Below, one piece after another: positions 55,131 to 63,169 of a DNA stretch of 64,000 nt. Position 1 is the stretch's first letter; each line of letters opens with the position of its first letter. The notes beneath the pieces are model-generated. The model was not told where the DNA came from. It worked only from the letters and a program-made list of their open reading frames with translations, and did no database searches. Where the stretch lies: contig CALMVO010000077.1 of NCBI GenBank assembly GCA_937873205.1, positions 8,247-72,246 of the forward strand, read 5' to 3'. A program made the translations under genes and the position numbers. The stretch comes from an uncultured Acetobacteraceae bacterium. GTDB lineage: Bacteria; Pseudomonadota; Alphaproteobacteria; Acetobacterales; Acetobacteraceae.

Positions 55131-55733
55131 CTAAGGTTTGACAAAAGAATCAACCACCAGTGCCACCCGTTCATCACGCGCGCTTTTCCGGATGCGGCCC
55201 GCACGTTCTAACTCGGCCAACCCATGCAGGGCCGCCCAGAGCGTCTCGGTAGCGACGTCTACGTCGCAGCCCGACGATGCAACTCCAGCCGCTAGCGCTT
55301 CGAAGGCGTCTCTGAGCTCCGACGGAGTGTCGTCCTGTACGAAGGGCAGTACGCTCGGCAGGGTGAACATCGCCTCGTAGAGCGCTGGACGCTCGCGGGC
55401 GAAGTCGAGGTACGTTTGGGCGATCTTTCGGCGCACCTGCCGATCGTCGCGCGTTCCTTGGGCGGCCTGCCGAAGCGCGCTGGTCAGGTCGACGAAGCCC
55501 TCAATGGCGACAGCCGCCACGATCGCGTCCTTGCTTGCGAAATGGGAATACAAGACCGGCTGGCTGTACTCGATGGTATCAGCCAGACGGCGGATCGTAA
55601 CCGCGATCCAGCCTTCAGCCTCCGCGATCGTGCGCGCGGCCGTCGTAATGCGGTGCTCGCGCTCGGCGCGCTCCCGGCTCCTCCGCTCTGCGACACCCAT
55701 CCCCTGTCTTGCTCCCCGATAAGCCGCCGTCAT
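55131..55733 (-). CDS. TetR-family transcriptional regulator
   Basis: A 200-residue regulator. The N-terminal helix-turn-helix is clear: RITTAARTIAEAEGWIAVTI, RRLADTIEYSQPVLYSHF, ASKDAIVAAVAIEGF. The helical effector domain includes YLDFARERPALYEAMFTLPS and TLWAALHGLAELERAGR. ATG 55733 is the longest start; ATG 55700 (MGVAERRSRERAEREH) is better placed for the family and follows GGGGAGC. It is divergent from a two-gene set of small membrane proteins that it probably represses. Confidence 0.85.
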   Translation of the reverse strand: MTAAYRGARQGMGVAERRSRERAEREHRITTAARTIAEAEGWIAVTIRRLADTIEYSQPVLYSHFASKDAIVAAVAIEGFVDLTSALRQAAQGTRDDRQVRRKIAQTYLDFARERPALYEAMFTLPSVLPFVQDDTPSELRDAFEALAAGVASSGCDVDVATETLWAALHGLAELERAGRIRKSARDERVALVVDSFVKP

Positions 55734-55750
55734 ACCACTGCTTGTAGTCC

Positions 55751-55761
55751 TAGCATTGCTA
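55751..55761. promoter_or_regulatory. Candidate TetR operator half-sites
   Basis: TAGC-ATT-GCTA is a perfect 4-3-4 dyad centred 36 bases before the downstream ATG and between the divergent genes. The call is based on position and symmetry only. Confidence 0.3.
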
Positions 55762-55791
55762 CGCTATGTGCCGGCAGGGAAGGAGCTGCCC

Positions 55792-56172
55792 ATGCATTGG
55801 TTCTCGCTGGTTGTGGCGCTGCTGGTGGCGCTCGCCATCATCGGGATCGGCGTCGGCTATCTAACTCGCCCCGTGGCCATGGCGCCGAGCTTCGGACTGC
55901 CACTTCCTTCTGACGAGGCCAGCATCGCCTGGTGGCTGCGTCTCAAGGGCGTCCGCGACGTCGCCTCGGGCGTGCTCGTCCTGGCGTTCATCGCCGCAGA
56001 CGGGCATCGGGCGCTGGGGTTGGTGCTGCTGATCGCAGCCCTTATCCCGCTGGGCGACATGTCGACCATCCTGGCCGCCCAGGGCCGGACCGCGACGGCG
56101 TTGGGCGTTCATGGTGTCACAGGCGCGCTGATGGTCGTGGCGGCCCTGCTTTTGCTGGTCGGGGCCGCTTGA
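55792..56172 (+). CDS. DUF4267-type membrane protein
   Basis: A 126-residue protein with four membrane helices (LVVALLVALAIIGIGVGYL, VASGVLVLAFIA, ALGLVLLIAALIPLGD, GVTGALMVVAALLLLVG). The segments YLTRP, WWLRLKGVRDVASG and GDMSTILAA match the DUF4267 pattern. ATG 55792 has AGGGAAGGAG upstream. It is 4 bases ahead of the next gene and divergent from the TetR regulator. Role unknown; such proteins often accompany TetR genes and are induced together. Confidence 0.8.
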   Translation: MHWFSLVVALLVALAIIGIGVGYLTRPVAMAPSFGLPLPSDEASIAWWLRLKGVRDVASGVLVLAFIAADGHRALGLVLLIAALIPLGDMSTILAAQGRTATALGVHGVTGALMVVAALLLLVGAA

Positions 56173-56176
56173 GGTG

Positions 56177-56494
56177 ATGCAGGTCATCCTAATCGGACTC
56201 CTCGCGATCGCCTTCCTCGGAGCGGGCCTGGTGAACGCCATCGGCGCGCCCGCACAGCGGGAGAGCTTCGTCCGATGGGGTTATCCCGCATGGTGGTGCC
56301 GTGTCACTGGCGGCCTTGAAATTTCCGGCGCCCTTCTGATCGCACTACCCGCCACACGATTGGTCGGCCTGCTGCTCGGGTTTGCCATCGTTTTGGCGGC
56401 GGTCGCGACGGTGGTGCGCCGCCGCGAGTTCTCCCACCTCGTTCCACTTGGCATCTTCACCGTCCTTCTCGGACTGAAGGTATTCCTCACGTAG
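56177..56494 (+). CDS. DoxX-like small membrane protein
   Basis: A 105-residue protein, four membrane helices (VILIGLLAIAFLGAGLVNAI, ISGALLIALPATRLVGLLLG, AIVLAAVATVV, LVPLGIFTVLLGLKVFL). The VRWGYPAWWCRVTGGLEI segment is typical of DoxX-like proteins. A GTG three bases earlier is an alternative start. It is coupled to the DUF4267 gene and forms with it a TetR-controlled unit. Confidence 0.78.
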   Translation: MQVILIGLLAIAFLGAGLVNAIGAPAQRESFVRWGYPAWWCRVTGGLEISGALLIALPATRLVGLLLGFAIVLAAVATVVRRREFSHLVPLGIFTVLLGLKVFLT

Positions 56495-56529
56495 ACCCTA
56501 TCAGAGGCGAATTCTTGAGCAGGGCGTGC

Positions 56530-56600
56530 GTCCGCTTTGGGTCGGGTGCCGCGGTAACCCGCCCGGCTGCGCCGAGCGCCGGGCTTGGTGGAAAGCGGAC
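56530..56600. repeat. Inverted GTCCGCTTT / AAAGCGGAC pair
   Basis: Nine-base perfect arms separated by 53 bases lie between the convergent DoxX-like and DUF1203 genes. The arms belong to the GCGGAC motif seen at several other intergenic places in the island. Confidence 0.55.
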
Positions 56601-56610
56601 TCCGGTCGGT

Positions 56611-57099
56611 TCAGCCCTGGCGGGTCACACGCTCCACCCGCGACAACAAGCAGCCTGGTCGGGCGGTATGGATGTTCACGAACGCCGTTCGACGATCGCC
56701 GAGAGCTCGTTCGAGTGGGCCGTCCACATCTTCGCCCGCACAAACTTGGCCGAGATCATAGAGGCACTGATCCGCAGCATCGTAAGCACGAACGGACACT
56801 AGCGGGTTGGCGCGCACGATCGGCGCGATCTCATTCTCGGTTTCAGCGCGCGGGCAGGCAGCCTCGTGCAGAAAGATTGGGCTCGGCGTCCAGTAGATGC
56901 CGCACGGCCGTGGTAGGTTGTAGGACCCCAGCAGCATCACGTCGCCGGGCGTGGCCAGCTGTAGGCAGTGGCGGCACGGGAAGCCACCGGCCAGCGTCGC
57001 TACGACGCGGCGGAGTTGGTTGCCGTTGTCGTCCTCGCCCGTGCGGCGAAAGCGTTCGGCCGTACTAGTTGCGATGGCGATGCATTGGAACGCGGTCAT
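56611..57099 (-). CDS. DUF1203-family protein
   Basis: A 162-residue soluble protein. ATG 57099 (MTAFQCIAIATS) has GGAGGTACTTGC upstream. The family pattern is well kept: GGFPCRHCLQLATPGDVMLLG, YNLPRPCGIYWTPSPIFLHE, then NPLVSVRAYDAADQCLYDLG and TAFVNIHTARPGCLL. Cys and His residues in these motifs could bind metal. Function is unknown. It is the last coding gene at the right side of the island. Confidence 0.82.
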   Translation of the reverse strand: MTAFQCIAIATSTAERFRRTGEDDNGNQLRRVVATLAGGFPCRHCLQLATPGDVMLLGSYNLPRPCGIYWTPSPIFLHEAACPRAETENEIAPIVRANPLVSVRAYDAADQCLYDLGQVCAGEDVDGPLERALGDRRTAFVNIHTARPGCLLSRVERVTRQG

Positions 57100-57642
57100 G
57101 CAAGTACCTCCTAGGCACATCTTCGACCGTGGCGAACTGACCAGCACCCCGTTTCTTGCCGTTGAATTCAGGAAAGGGCCTGTCCTTAAAATGTCCGCTG
57201 TGGGTCGGCTGCAGACCTGAAGGGGTTGTGAGCCGAGGTGCCTAGACCTGCGAAGGCTTCAAATACCAAACCGTCTGCTGTTGAGGGGGGGGCGGTGGAA
57301 GTGAGCGTCTGCAGCCAGGCAGCCGGAACGCCCGACGAGATCCCACACCTGCTCGGACAGACGATCGGTCATGCTGACTCGGGAACGTCCCAAGAGGCGT
57401 TTTGAGTTCGATCGGTGAACGGCAAGGCGGTGGACAAGCCGCCGTAGCGCCTGACGGCGTCGACGGTGCTGATCTCGGAGCCGCTCGCCATCGCCGGGCC
57501 GATGAGGCACCATGATCGGCGTTGCCCGTGCGGCGGCCGGACACGGCGCGCGCAGCGTCCCGGTCTGCGGCGGATCGCGCTTCACCACGAGCCGGCGTCA
57601 TGCCGGGTCGGGACGTCGGAACGAAAACCGGAAAGGCTCGTC
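57100..57642. other. Non-coding gap between the island and the GH92 gene
   Basis: No convincing gene is seen. It contains ATGTCCGCTGTGGGTCGG (57189), the last copy of the island motif, and a run of eight Gs. Minus-strand frames here lack codon bias. Confidence 0.35.
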
Positions 57643-60006
57643 TTGACGTTCTTGATTTGGTCCATCGGCCGGTTCATGCCGGTCATCGGTGCCCTGGCCA
57701 TGTTCGCGACGAGTTCCCCGGTCGGTGCCGCCCCCGCACCTGGCCCCGCCTCCAACTTCGCAGACGTCGATCCCATGATCGGCACCGGGCCGGATGGCCA
57801 CACCTATCCCGGCGCCACGGTGCCGTTCGGCATGGTCCAGCTCAGCCCGGACACCTGGATCGGCGACTTCCGCCACTCCTACAGCCACGCCGCCGGCTAC
57901 CGCTACGAGGACCCGACGATCCAGGGCTTCTCCCACACCCACTTCTCCGGCGCGGGACATTCCGACCTCGGCGACGTGCTGGTGATGCCGATCGCCGGCG
58001 CGGTGCAGCTCGATCCGGGCGATCCGGACCACCCCGGCTCCGGCTACCGCTCGCGGTTCAGCCACGACACCGAGCACGCGGAGCCCGGCTACTACGCCGT
58101 CACCCTGTCCGACTCACGCGTGCGTGCCGAGCTGACGGCGACGCCGCGCGTCGGCCTACACCGCTACCGCTTCCCCGCCGACAAGCCCGCGCACCTGCTG
58201 ATCGACCTGCGGCAGAGCATCTACAACTATCCGGGCAAGGTGCTGTGGTCGCGGATGACGCTGCACCCCGACGGCACCATCACCGGGTTCCGCGAGACCC
58301 GCGGCTGGGCGCCCGCCCGCCAGCTGTACTTCGCCATGCGCTTCTCCCGCACGCCCACCGGCCACGCCCTCATCGACCGCGAGGCCGAGCCGGTGCCGTA
58401 TCACGGCTTCAAGGGCCCCGGGGACGACCCCGCCGACACCGACGCCATCGTCGGGCGCGGCCTGATCGGCGTGGTCGATTTCGGCAAGCTCGATGCCCCG
58501 CTCGTGGTGGAGGTGGCGCTGTCCTCCGTCAGCGAGGACGGCGCGCTGGCCAACCTGCGGGCGGAGGCGCCCGACTTCGACTTCGACCGCATCCACGCCA
58601 CCGCCAGCACAGCCTGGCAGCAGGCGCTGTCCTCGGTGGAGTTCACCGCCCCCACGCCGATGCGCCGCACGCTGGCAACGGCACTCTACCACGCGCTGCT
58701 GGCGCCCAGCCTGTCGATGGACACCGACGGACGCTACCGCGGCCCGGACGATGCGGTGCACCAGGCGCGCGACTTCGACTTCGTGTCCACCTTCTCGCTG
58801 TGGGACACCTACCGCGCCGAGCAGCCGCTGATGACGCTGATCCAGCCGGCCCGCCGCACGGTGGACGTGGTGGACTCGCTGCTCGCCTCGCGGGACGAGA
58901 GCCCGTTCGGGATCCTGCCGATCTGGCAATTCCAGGGCCAGGAGACCTGGTGCATGATCGGCTACCACGCGGTGCCGGAGATCGCCGACGCGGTGCTGAA
59001 GGGCATCCCCGGCATCGACCGGAACCGGGCGCTGGCCGCGATGGTCGCCAGCGCCACCTACGCGCCCTACGGCCACCTCGGCGACTACATGCGGCAGGGC
59101 TTCGTCCCGGTGGATCACGACGACGAGGCGGTGTCCAAGACGATGGAATACGCCTTCGACGACTGGACGATCGCGCGCACCGCCCGCGCGACCGGCCACG
59201 CCGCGATCGCCGACGCCTTCGACCGCCGCGCCCGGAACTGGCGCAACGTGTTCGACCCCGGCATCGGCTTCGTGCGGCCGAAGCTTGCCGACGGCCGGTT
59301 CCGCGACGGTTTCGATCCCGCCCGGGCCGGCGCCGGCAGCGGCTTCACCGAGGGCGATTCGTGGCAGTACTCCTGGTACCAGCCGCAGGACGTGGGCGGC
59401 CTGATCGGGCTGCTGGGCGGCGACGACCGTCTGGTCGCCAAGCTCGACGGGATGTTCGACGCGACGATCGCGCCGCACCAGTACGACGCGGTGGAGGACA
59501 TGTCTGGCCTGATCGGCCAGTACGTGCACGGCAACGAGCCGAGCCACCACCTGGCCTATCTCTACGCCTATGCCGGCCAGCCCTGGCGCGGCCAGGCGCG
59601 GCTGCGGCAGATCGTCGACAGCCAGTACCACCCGACGCCGGACGGGCTGGTCGGCAACGATGACCTCGGCCAGATGTCGGCCTGGATGATCTTCACGGCA
59701 TTCGGCTTCTATCCCGTGGCGCCCGGCTCGAACCAGTACGTCATCGGCCGCCCGTTCGTGGACCGCGCGGTCCTGAACCTGCCGAACGGCAGGCGGTTCA
59801 CCATCAGCACCGAGGGGTTGTCCGACGCGCATCCCTATGTCGGCGAGGTGTTCCTCGACGGCGCGCCGCTGTCCCGCAGTTTCCTGCGTCACGACGAGAT
59901 CATGCGCGGCGGCACGCTGCGCTTCGTCATGCAGGCCGCGCCGAACAAGGCCTGGGCGACGGCCGGGCAGGACCGCCCGTTCTCGACCACGCCCTATGGC
60001 GGCTGA
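57643..60006 (+). CDS. GH92-family alpha-mannosidase, exported
   Basis: A 787-residue glycoside hydrolase of family 92 (calcium-dependent, inverting exo-alpha-mannosidases). The TTG at 57643 follows GGAAAGG at 6 bases and gives a signal peptide (LTFLIWSIGRFMPVIGALAM, cleavage near VGA-AP). Signatures: VDPMIGTGPDGHTYPGATVPFGM, GFSHTHFSGAGHSDLGD, FDFVSTFSLWDTYRAEQPL, DSWQYSWYQPQD and GNDDLGQMSAWMIFTAFGFYPV (with the catalytic-side acids). Acts outside the cytoplasm on mannose-containing glycans. The next gene follows after 24 bases. Confidence 0.9.
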   Translation: MTFLIWSIGRFMPVIGALAMFATSSPVGAAPAPGPASNFADVDPMIGTGPDGHTYPGATVPFGMVQLSPDTWIGDFRHSYSHAAGYRYEDPTIQGFSHTHFSGAGHSDLGDVLVMPIAGAVQLDPGDPDHPGSGYRSRFSHDTEHAEPGYYAVTLSDSRVRAELTATPRVGLHRYRFPADKPAHLLIDLRQSIYNYPGKVLWSRMTLHPDGTITGFRETRGWAPARQLYFAMRFSRTPTGHALIDREAEPVPYHGFKGPGDDPADTDAIVGRGLIGVVDFGKLDAPLVVEVALSSVSEDGALANLRAEAPDFDFDRIHATASTAWQQALSSVEFTAPTPMRRTLATALYHALLAPSLSMDTDGRYRGPDDAVHQARDFDFVSTFSLWDTYRAEQPLMTLIQPARRTVDVVDSLLASRDESPFGILPIWQFQGQETWCMIGYHAVPEIADAVLKGIPGIDRNRALAAMVASATYAPYGHLGDYMRQGFVPVDHDDEAVSKTMEYAFDDWTIARTARATGHAAIADAFDRRARNWRNVFDPGIGFVRPKLADGRFRDGFDPARAGAGSGFTEGDSWQYSWYQPQDVGGLIGLLGGDDRLVAKLDGMFDATIAPHQYDAVEDMSGLIGQYVHGNEPSHHLAYLYAYAGQPWRGQARLRQIVDSQYHPTPDGLVGNDDLGQMSAWMIFTAFGFYPVAPGSNQYVIGRPFVDRAVLNLPNGRRFTISTEGLSDAHPYVGEVFLDGAPLSRSFLRHDEIMRGGTLRFVMQAAPNKAWATAGQDRPFSTTPYGG

Positions 60007-60030
60007 TCCGGCGCGGACAGGCGACGCGAC

Positions 60031-61161
60031 ATGATGACCCGACGAGCGGCCCTGCTAGGATCGTTAGCCATGAGCACCAGCCCGATACCTCAGGCAGCCG
60101 CCGCGCCCGCCGTCGCACAGCCCGTCGCGGCCGGTCCGGTCCGCCACGACTTCATCATCCGCGACTTCGTCACCGAAAGTGGGACGGTGCTGCCCGAGGC
60201 GCGCCTCGTCTACGGCACGCGCGGGTCGCTCAACGCCGCCCGCGACAACGCCGTGCTGCTGCCGTCGCACTACATGGCCGACATGCACGGCTACGACTGG
60301 CTGATCGGCCCCGGCCGGGCGCTCGATCCCGACAGACTGTTCCTCATCACCAGCGAGATGTTCGGCAACGGCCGCTCGTCGTCGCCGAGCAACACGCCCG
60401 AACCCCTGCACGGCCCCCGGTTCCCGGTCACCACGATCCGCGACAACGTGGCCGCCGTGCACCGCCTGCTGACCGAGGGGCTCGGCATTTCGCACCTGCG
60501 CGCCGTCATCGGCTTCTCGATGGGCGCGCAGCAGGCGCTGCAATGGGCGGTCAGCCACCCCGCCTTCATGGACCGCATCGTCGCCACCTGCGGCACCGCC
60601 CGGACCTATGGCCATGGCATCGTCCGCCTCGACGGCCAGATCGCGGCGCTGACCGCCGACCCGGCGTTCGACGACGGCAACTACACCGCCCAGCCCGCCC
60701 GCGGCATCCGGGCCACCGCCCTGGTCTGGCTGGGCTGGCTCTACTCCCAGGAGTGGTGGCGCGAGGAGCTATGGCGCGTGGACAACCCGCCCGGCACCAC
60801 CTTCCGGCAGGCCGTCGACCAGGCCACCGACCAGTTCTTCGACGGCGACGACGCCAACGACCTGATCCTTCACATGAGGTCCTGGCAGCGACACGACGTC
60901 GGCCAGACGCCGCCCTTCGCCGGCAACCTGGAGGCGGCACTTGGCTCGATCGAGGCCCCGGTCCTCTCCATGCCGTCCACGACCGACCTGTACTTCCCCG
61001 CGGACGAGGCCCGCGACGAGTCCCGCCACATCCGCCGCTGCACCTTCACGCCGATCCCGTCCCTTTGGGGCCATCCCGCCGGCGCCGGCGCCAGCCCCGC
61101 CGACGCCAGGTTCCTCAACGACCACGTCGCCGCCTTCATGGCCGGTCGCCCCGCCCCATAG
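60031..61161 (+). CDS. Exported alpha/beta hydrolase of the homoserine O-acetyltransferase (MetX) family
   Basis: A 376-residue protein. The N-terminus MMTRRAALLGSLAMS looks like a twin-arginine signal followed by an Ala-rich cleavage region, unlike cytoplasmic MetX. The alpha/beta fold shows VYGTRGSLNAARDNAVLLPSH, the nucleophile GFSMGAQQALQW, the acid in MPSTTDLYFPAD, and a histidine in SLWGHPAGAG. MetX enzymes acetylate homoserine, but an exported member must act on another acyl substrate or be a hydrolase. It lies 24 bases after the GH92 gene, same strand, implying a joint periplasmic role. Confidence 0.8.
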   Translation: MMTRRAALLGSLAMSTSPIPQAAAAPAVAQPVAAGPVRHDFIIRDFVTESGTVLPEARLVYGTRGSLNAARDNAVLLPSHYMADMHGYDWLIGPGRALDPDRLFLITSEMFGNGRSSSPSNTPEPLHGPRFPVTTIRDNVAAVHRLLTEGLGISHLRAVIGFSMGAQQALQWAVSHPAFMDRIVATCGTARTYGHGIVRLDGQIAALTADPAFDDGNYTAQPARGIRATALVWLGWLYSQEWWREELWRVDNPPGTTFRQAVDQATDQFFDGDDANDLILHMRSWQRHDVGQTPPFAGNLEAALGSIEAPVLSMPSTTDLYFPADEARDESRHIRRCTFTPIPSLWGHPAGAGASPADARFLNDHVAAFMAGRPAP

Positions 61162-61219
61162 TGGCCCGAACGGGACGCGGACCGCTTCGCGAGCGCGACG
61201 GGGCCGCCGCCTGCGTCCC

Positions 61220-62074
61220 CTATCCGGTCTGACAAACCGCGCACCAGTACAGCATCCGCCCCGCCATCGGCTCCGCCAGCACCGGCGTCCCGCACACCCG
61301 GCACGGCCGCCTCGCCCGGTGCGCCACGTAGCAGGCATCGTGCCCACGCGCCTTGCCCGAGGAACGCTCCCGGTCCGCGGGCTCGGTCGTCACGATCCGT
61401 CCCGTCTCGACCCCGTCCTGCAGCAGCGCCGCGAGATCCGTCCAGAGCGCGTCCCACGTGGCCGCCGAGATCTCCCGTCCGGGCCGGTGCGGATCGACCC
61501 GCGCCCTGAACAGGATCTCCGCGCGATAGATGTTGCCGATACCGGCCACGATATCCTGCCGCATCAGCAGCAGCCCGATCGCCGACCGCGACGCCTGGAC
61601 CTTGGCGAACGCCCGCCCCGGATCGGCGTCGTCCCGCAAGGGATCTTCGCCCAGCCGCCGCATCGCGACCGCCTTTTCCGCACGCGAGAGCACCATGCAC
61701 GCGGTCGGGCCGCTCAGGTCGGCCGCGTTGCCCCGGGTCAGCAGCCGCAGCCGCACCAGACCCCGAGGCTCCGGCGGAAACACGCCTGGCTCATCCGCGG
61801 CGACCCGCGCCGCGCGACGCCCGAAACCCGCCAGCCCCGGCCCGGCGAACCGCCACATCCCATACAGCCCCAGATGAACCCGCAGCCAAAGCTCTTCGGA
61901 GAACATCAGGAACATCTGCTTGCCGTGGGCTTCGGTCGCCTGCAGGACCCGACCGTCCAGCAGCGCCGCCCCCTCGGCGAACCGTCCCTGCGGACTGCTC
62001 GCCTCGACCGTCTTGCCGACGAACCGTGCCCTGAACGCGCCTGCGAGCCGGTGCACCGTATGTCCTTCAGGCAT
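61220..62074 (-). CDS. Fpg/Nei-family DNA glycosylase
   Basis: A 284-residue base-excision glycosylase/AP lyase. It starts with MPEGHT, so Pro2 (after Met removal, the N-terminal nucleophile) and Glu3 are present as in endonuclease VIII. The middle includes GKQMFLMFSEELWLRVHLGLYG and GIGNIYRAEILFRA (helix-two-turn-helix). It ends in a zinc finger CRVCGTPVLAEPMAGRMLYW then CAVC. The Nei-like start and finger suggest oxidised pyrimidine repair. Convergent with the MetX-like gene. Confidence 0.9.
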   Translation of the reverse strand: MPEGHTVHRLAGAFRARFVGKTVEASSPQGRFAEGAALLDGRVLQATEAHGKQMFLMFSEELWLRVHLGLYGMWRFAGPGLAGFGRRAARVAADEPGVFPPEPRGLVRLRLLTRGNAADLSGPTACMVLSRAEKAVAMRRLGEDPLRDDADPGRAFAKVQASRSAIGLLLMRQDIVAGIGNIYRAEILFRARVDPHRPGREISAATWDALWTDLAALLQDGVETGRIVTTEPADRERSSGKARGHDACYVAHRARRPCRVCGTPVLAEPMAGRMLYWCAVCQTG

Positions 62075-62212
62075 CCGCTTCCCTTCGCCGGAGCATGAAC
62101 GTCCAGAAGCGGACGCTCAGGCCGCCATGGCCCGCTCGACGGCAGCCTTGGCGTGGAGCGCCGTCGTCATGATCTCCGTTCATCCGAGGATCACGAGAGC
62201 CTTCGTCCAATC

Positions 62213-62288
62213 GGGGGTCTGGGACCGTCACGCGACAGCGTGCTGCGCACGACGGCTCCAGCGGGTCCAGGGCAGGGCCCTGGCCCTA
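62213..62288 (-). repeat. GC-rich palindromic dispersed repeat, copy 5
   Basis: Almost identical to the copy at 4889-4964 (GGGGTCT, CCGTCACGCGACAGCGTG, CGCACGACGG, AGCGGGTCCAGGGCAGGG, CCCTGGCCCT). It supplies the TAG stop of the methyltransferase gene at its inner end. Confidence 0.75.
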
Positions 62289-62921
62289 CCCTCCTTCGGC
62301 CGTGCGCCCGATGACGGCCCAGATCGGATCGCCGCGGCGCGGCACCGAGGCGCGCTGCTCGGTCGCGGCGAAGCCGGCGTCCCGCATCGCCAGCGCCATC
62401 AGGCGCTGCTGGCCGGCGCCATCGAGCGCCCGCCAGATCGCCACCGCCTTGGTCGGGAAGCAGCGGTTGGAGAAGGTGACCACCAGCGGTGCTCCCGGCC
62501 GCAGCACGCGGGCCAGCTCGGCGAACACCTCCACCGGCCGCTGCAGATACTGCACCGAGACGCAGATGCAGGCGGCGTCGAAGGACCGGTCCGGCAGCGG
62601 CAGGATCGGGTCGGCGTTCAGGTCCTGCACCAGCCGGCGGTCGAGCCGCGGGTTGGCGGCGAGCTCGGCCGCGTTCATCCCCAGCCCGGTGACGCCAGCG
62701 TAGGCGACCTCCGCGGGCAGGTGGCTGACCCAGCTGCTCATCAGGTCGAGGATGGCCCCACCTGCCGGCAGCAGCCCGCGATACAGCTCGGTGACGGTGG
62801 CGACGGCGGCGTCGTCGATATGGGTGACCAGGCGCGGCTCGGCGTAGAACAGCGGGTCGGGCGACGGGTCGGCCTTGGCGAAGGCGCTGGGGGGCAGGTC
62901 TGCGAGGGCGGGCTCGGTCAT
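62286..62921 (-). CDS. SAM-dependent methyltransferase
   Basis: A 211-residue class I methyltransferase. ATG 62921 begins MTEPALADLPPSAF. The SAM-binding strand is AILDLMSSWVSHLP (with an unusual DLMSSW in place of the Gly-rich loop), followed by GLGMNAAELAANPRL and SFDAACICVSVQYLQRPVEV, where the VQYL segment matches a small family of bacterial/chloroplast methyltransferases. Substrate unknown. The stop codon is inside a palindromic repeat. It is divergent or isolated from its neighbours; TamB on the same strand ends well upstream. Confidence 0.78.
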   Translation of the reverse strand: MTEPALADLPPSAFAKADPSPDPLFYAEPRLVTHIDDAAVATVTELYRGLLPAGGAILDLMSSWVSHLPAEVAYAGVTGLGMNAAELAANPRLDRRLVQDLNADPILPLPDRSFDAACICVSVQYLQRPVEVFAELARVLRPGAPLVVTFSNRCFPTKAVAIWRALDGAGQQRLMALAMRDAGFAATEQRASVPRRGDPIWAVIGRTAEGG

Positions 62922-63169
62922 GCGGGCGGGATACCATGCGGATCGCGGTGCCGCATCCGGGCCGGCTCGCGATCCCTCACGCGCCGCCGGCCTGCTCGAC
63001 AACGTGATCTCCCGTCGACGCCGAGGGAACGCCTCCATCACCCGGGCCCGGACGCCGCGGTCGGCACCGGCCTGGCGGCAGCGGCTCGAAGACGGCATCG
63101 CGTCCGGCGACCAGCCGCCCTCGACCCAGGGGCCACGGTCGCGGGCGAGGCAGCGCGTGGCGGCGGCGA

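Noticed and set aside
56526..57068. A 180-codon plus-strand frame opposite the DUF1203 gene
   Set aside because: The minus-strand DUF1203 motifs are unmistakable; the plus frame is its shadow.
57242..57601. Minus-strand frame upstream of the GH92 gene resembling a transposase end
   Set aside because: I compared it mentally with IS3, IS5 and IS66 transposase ends and found no real motif.
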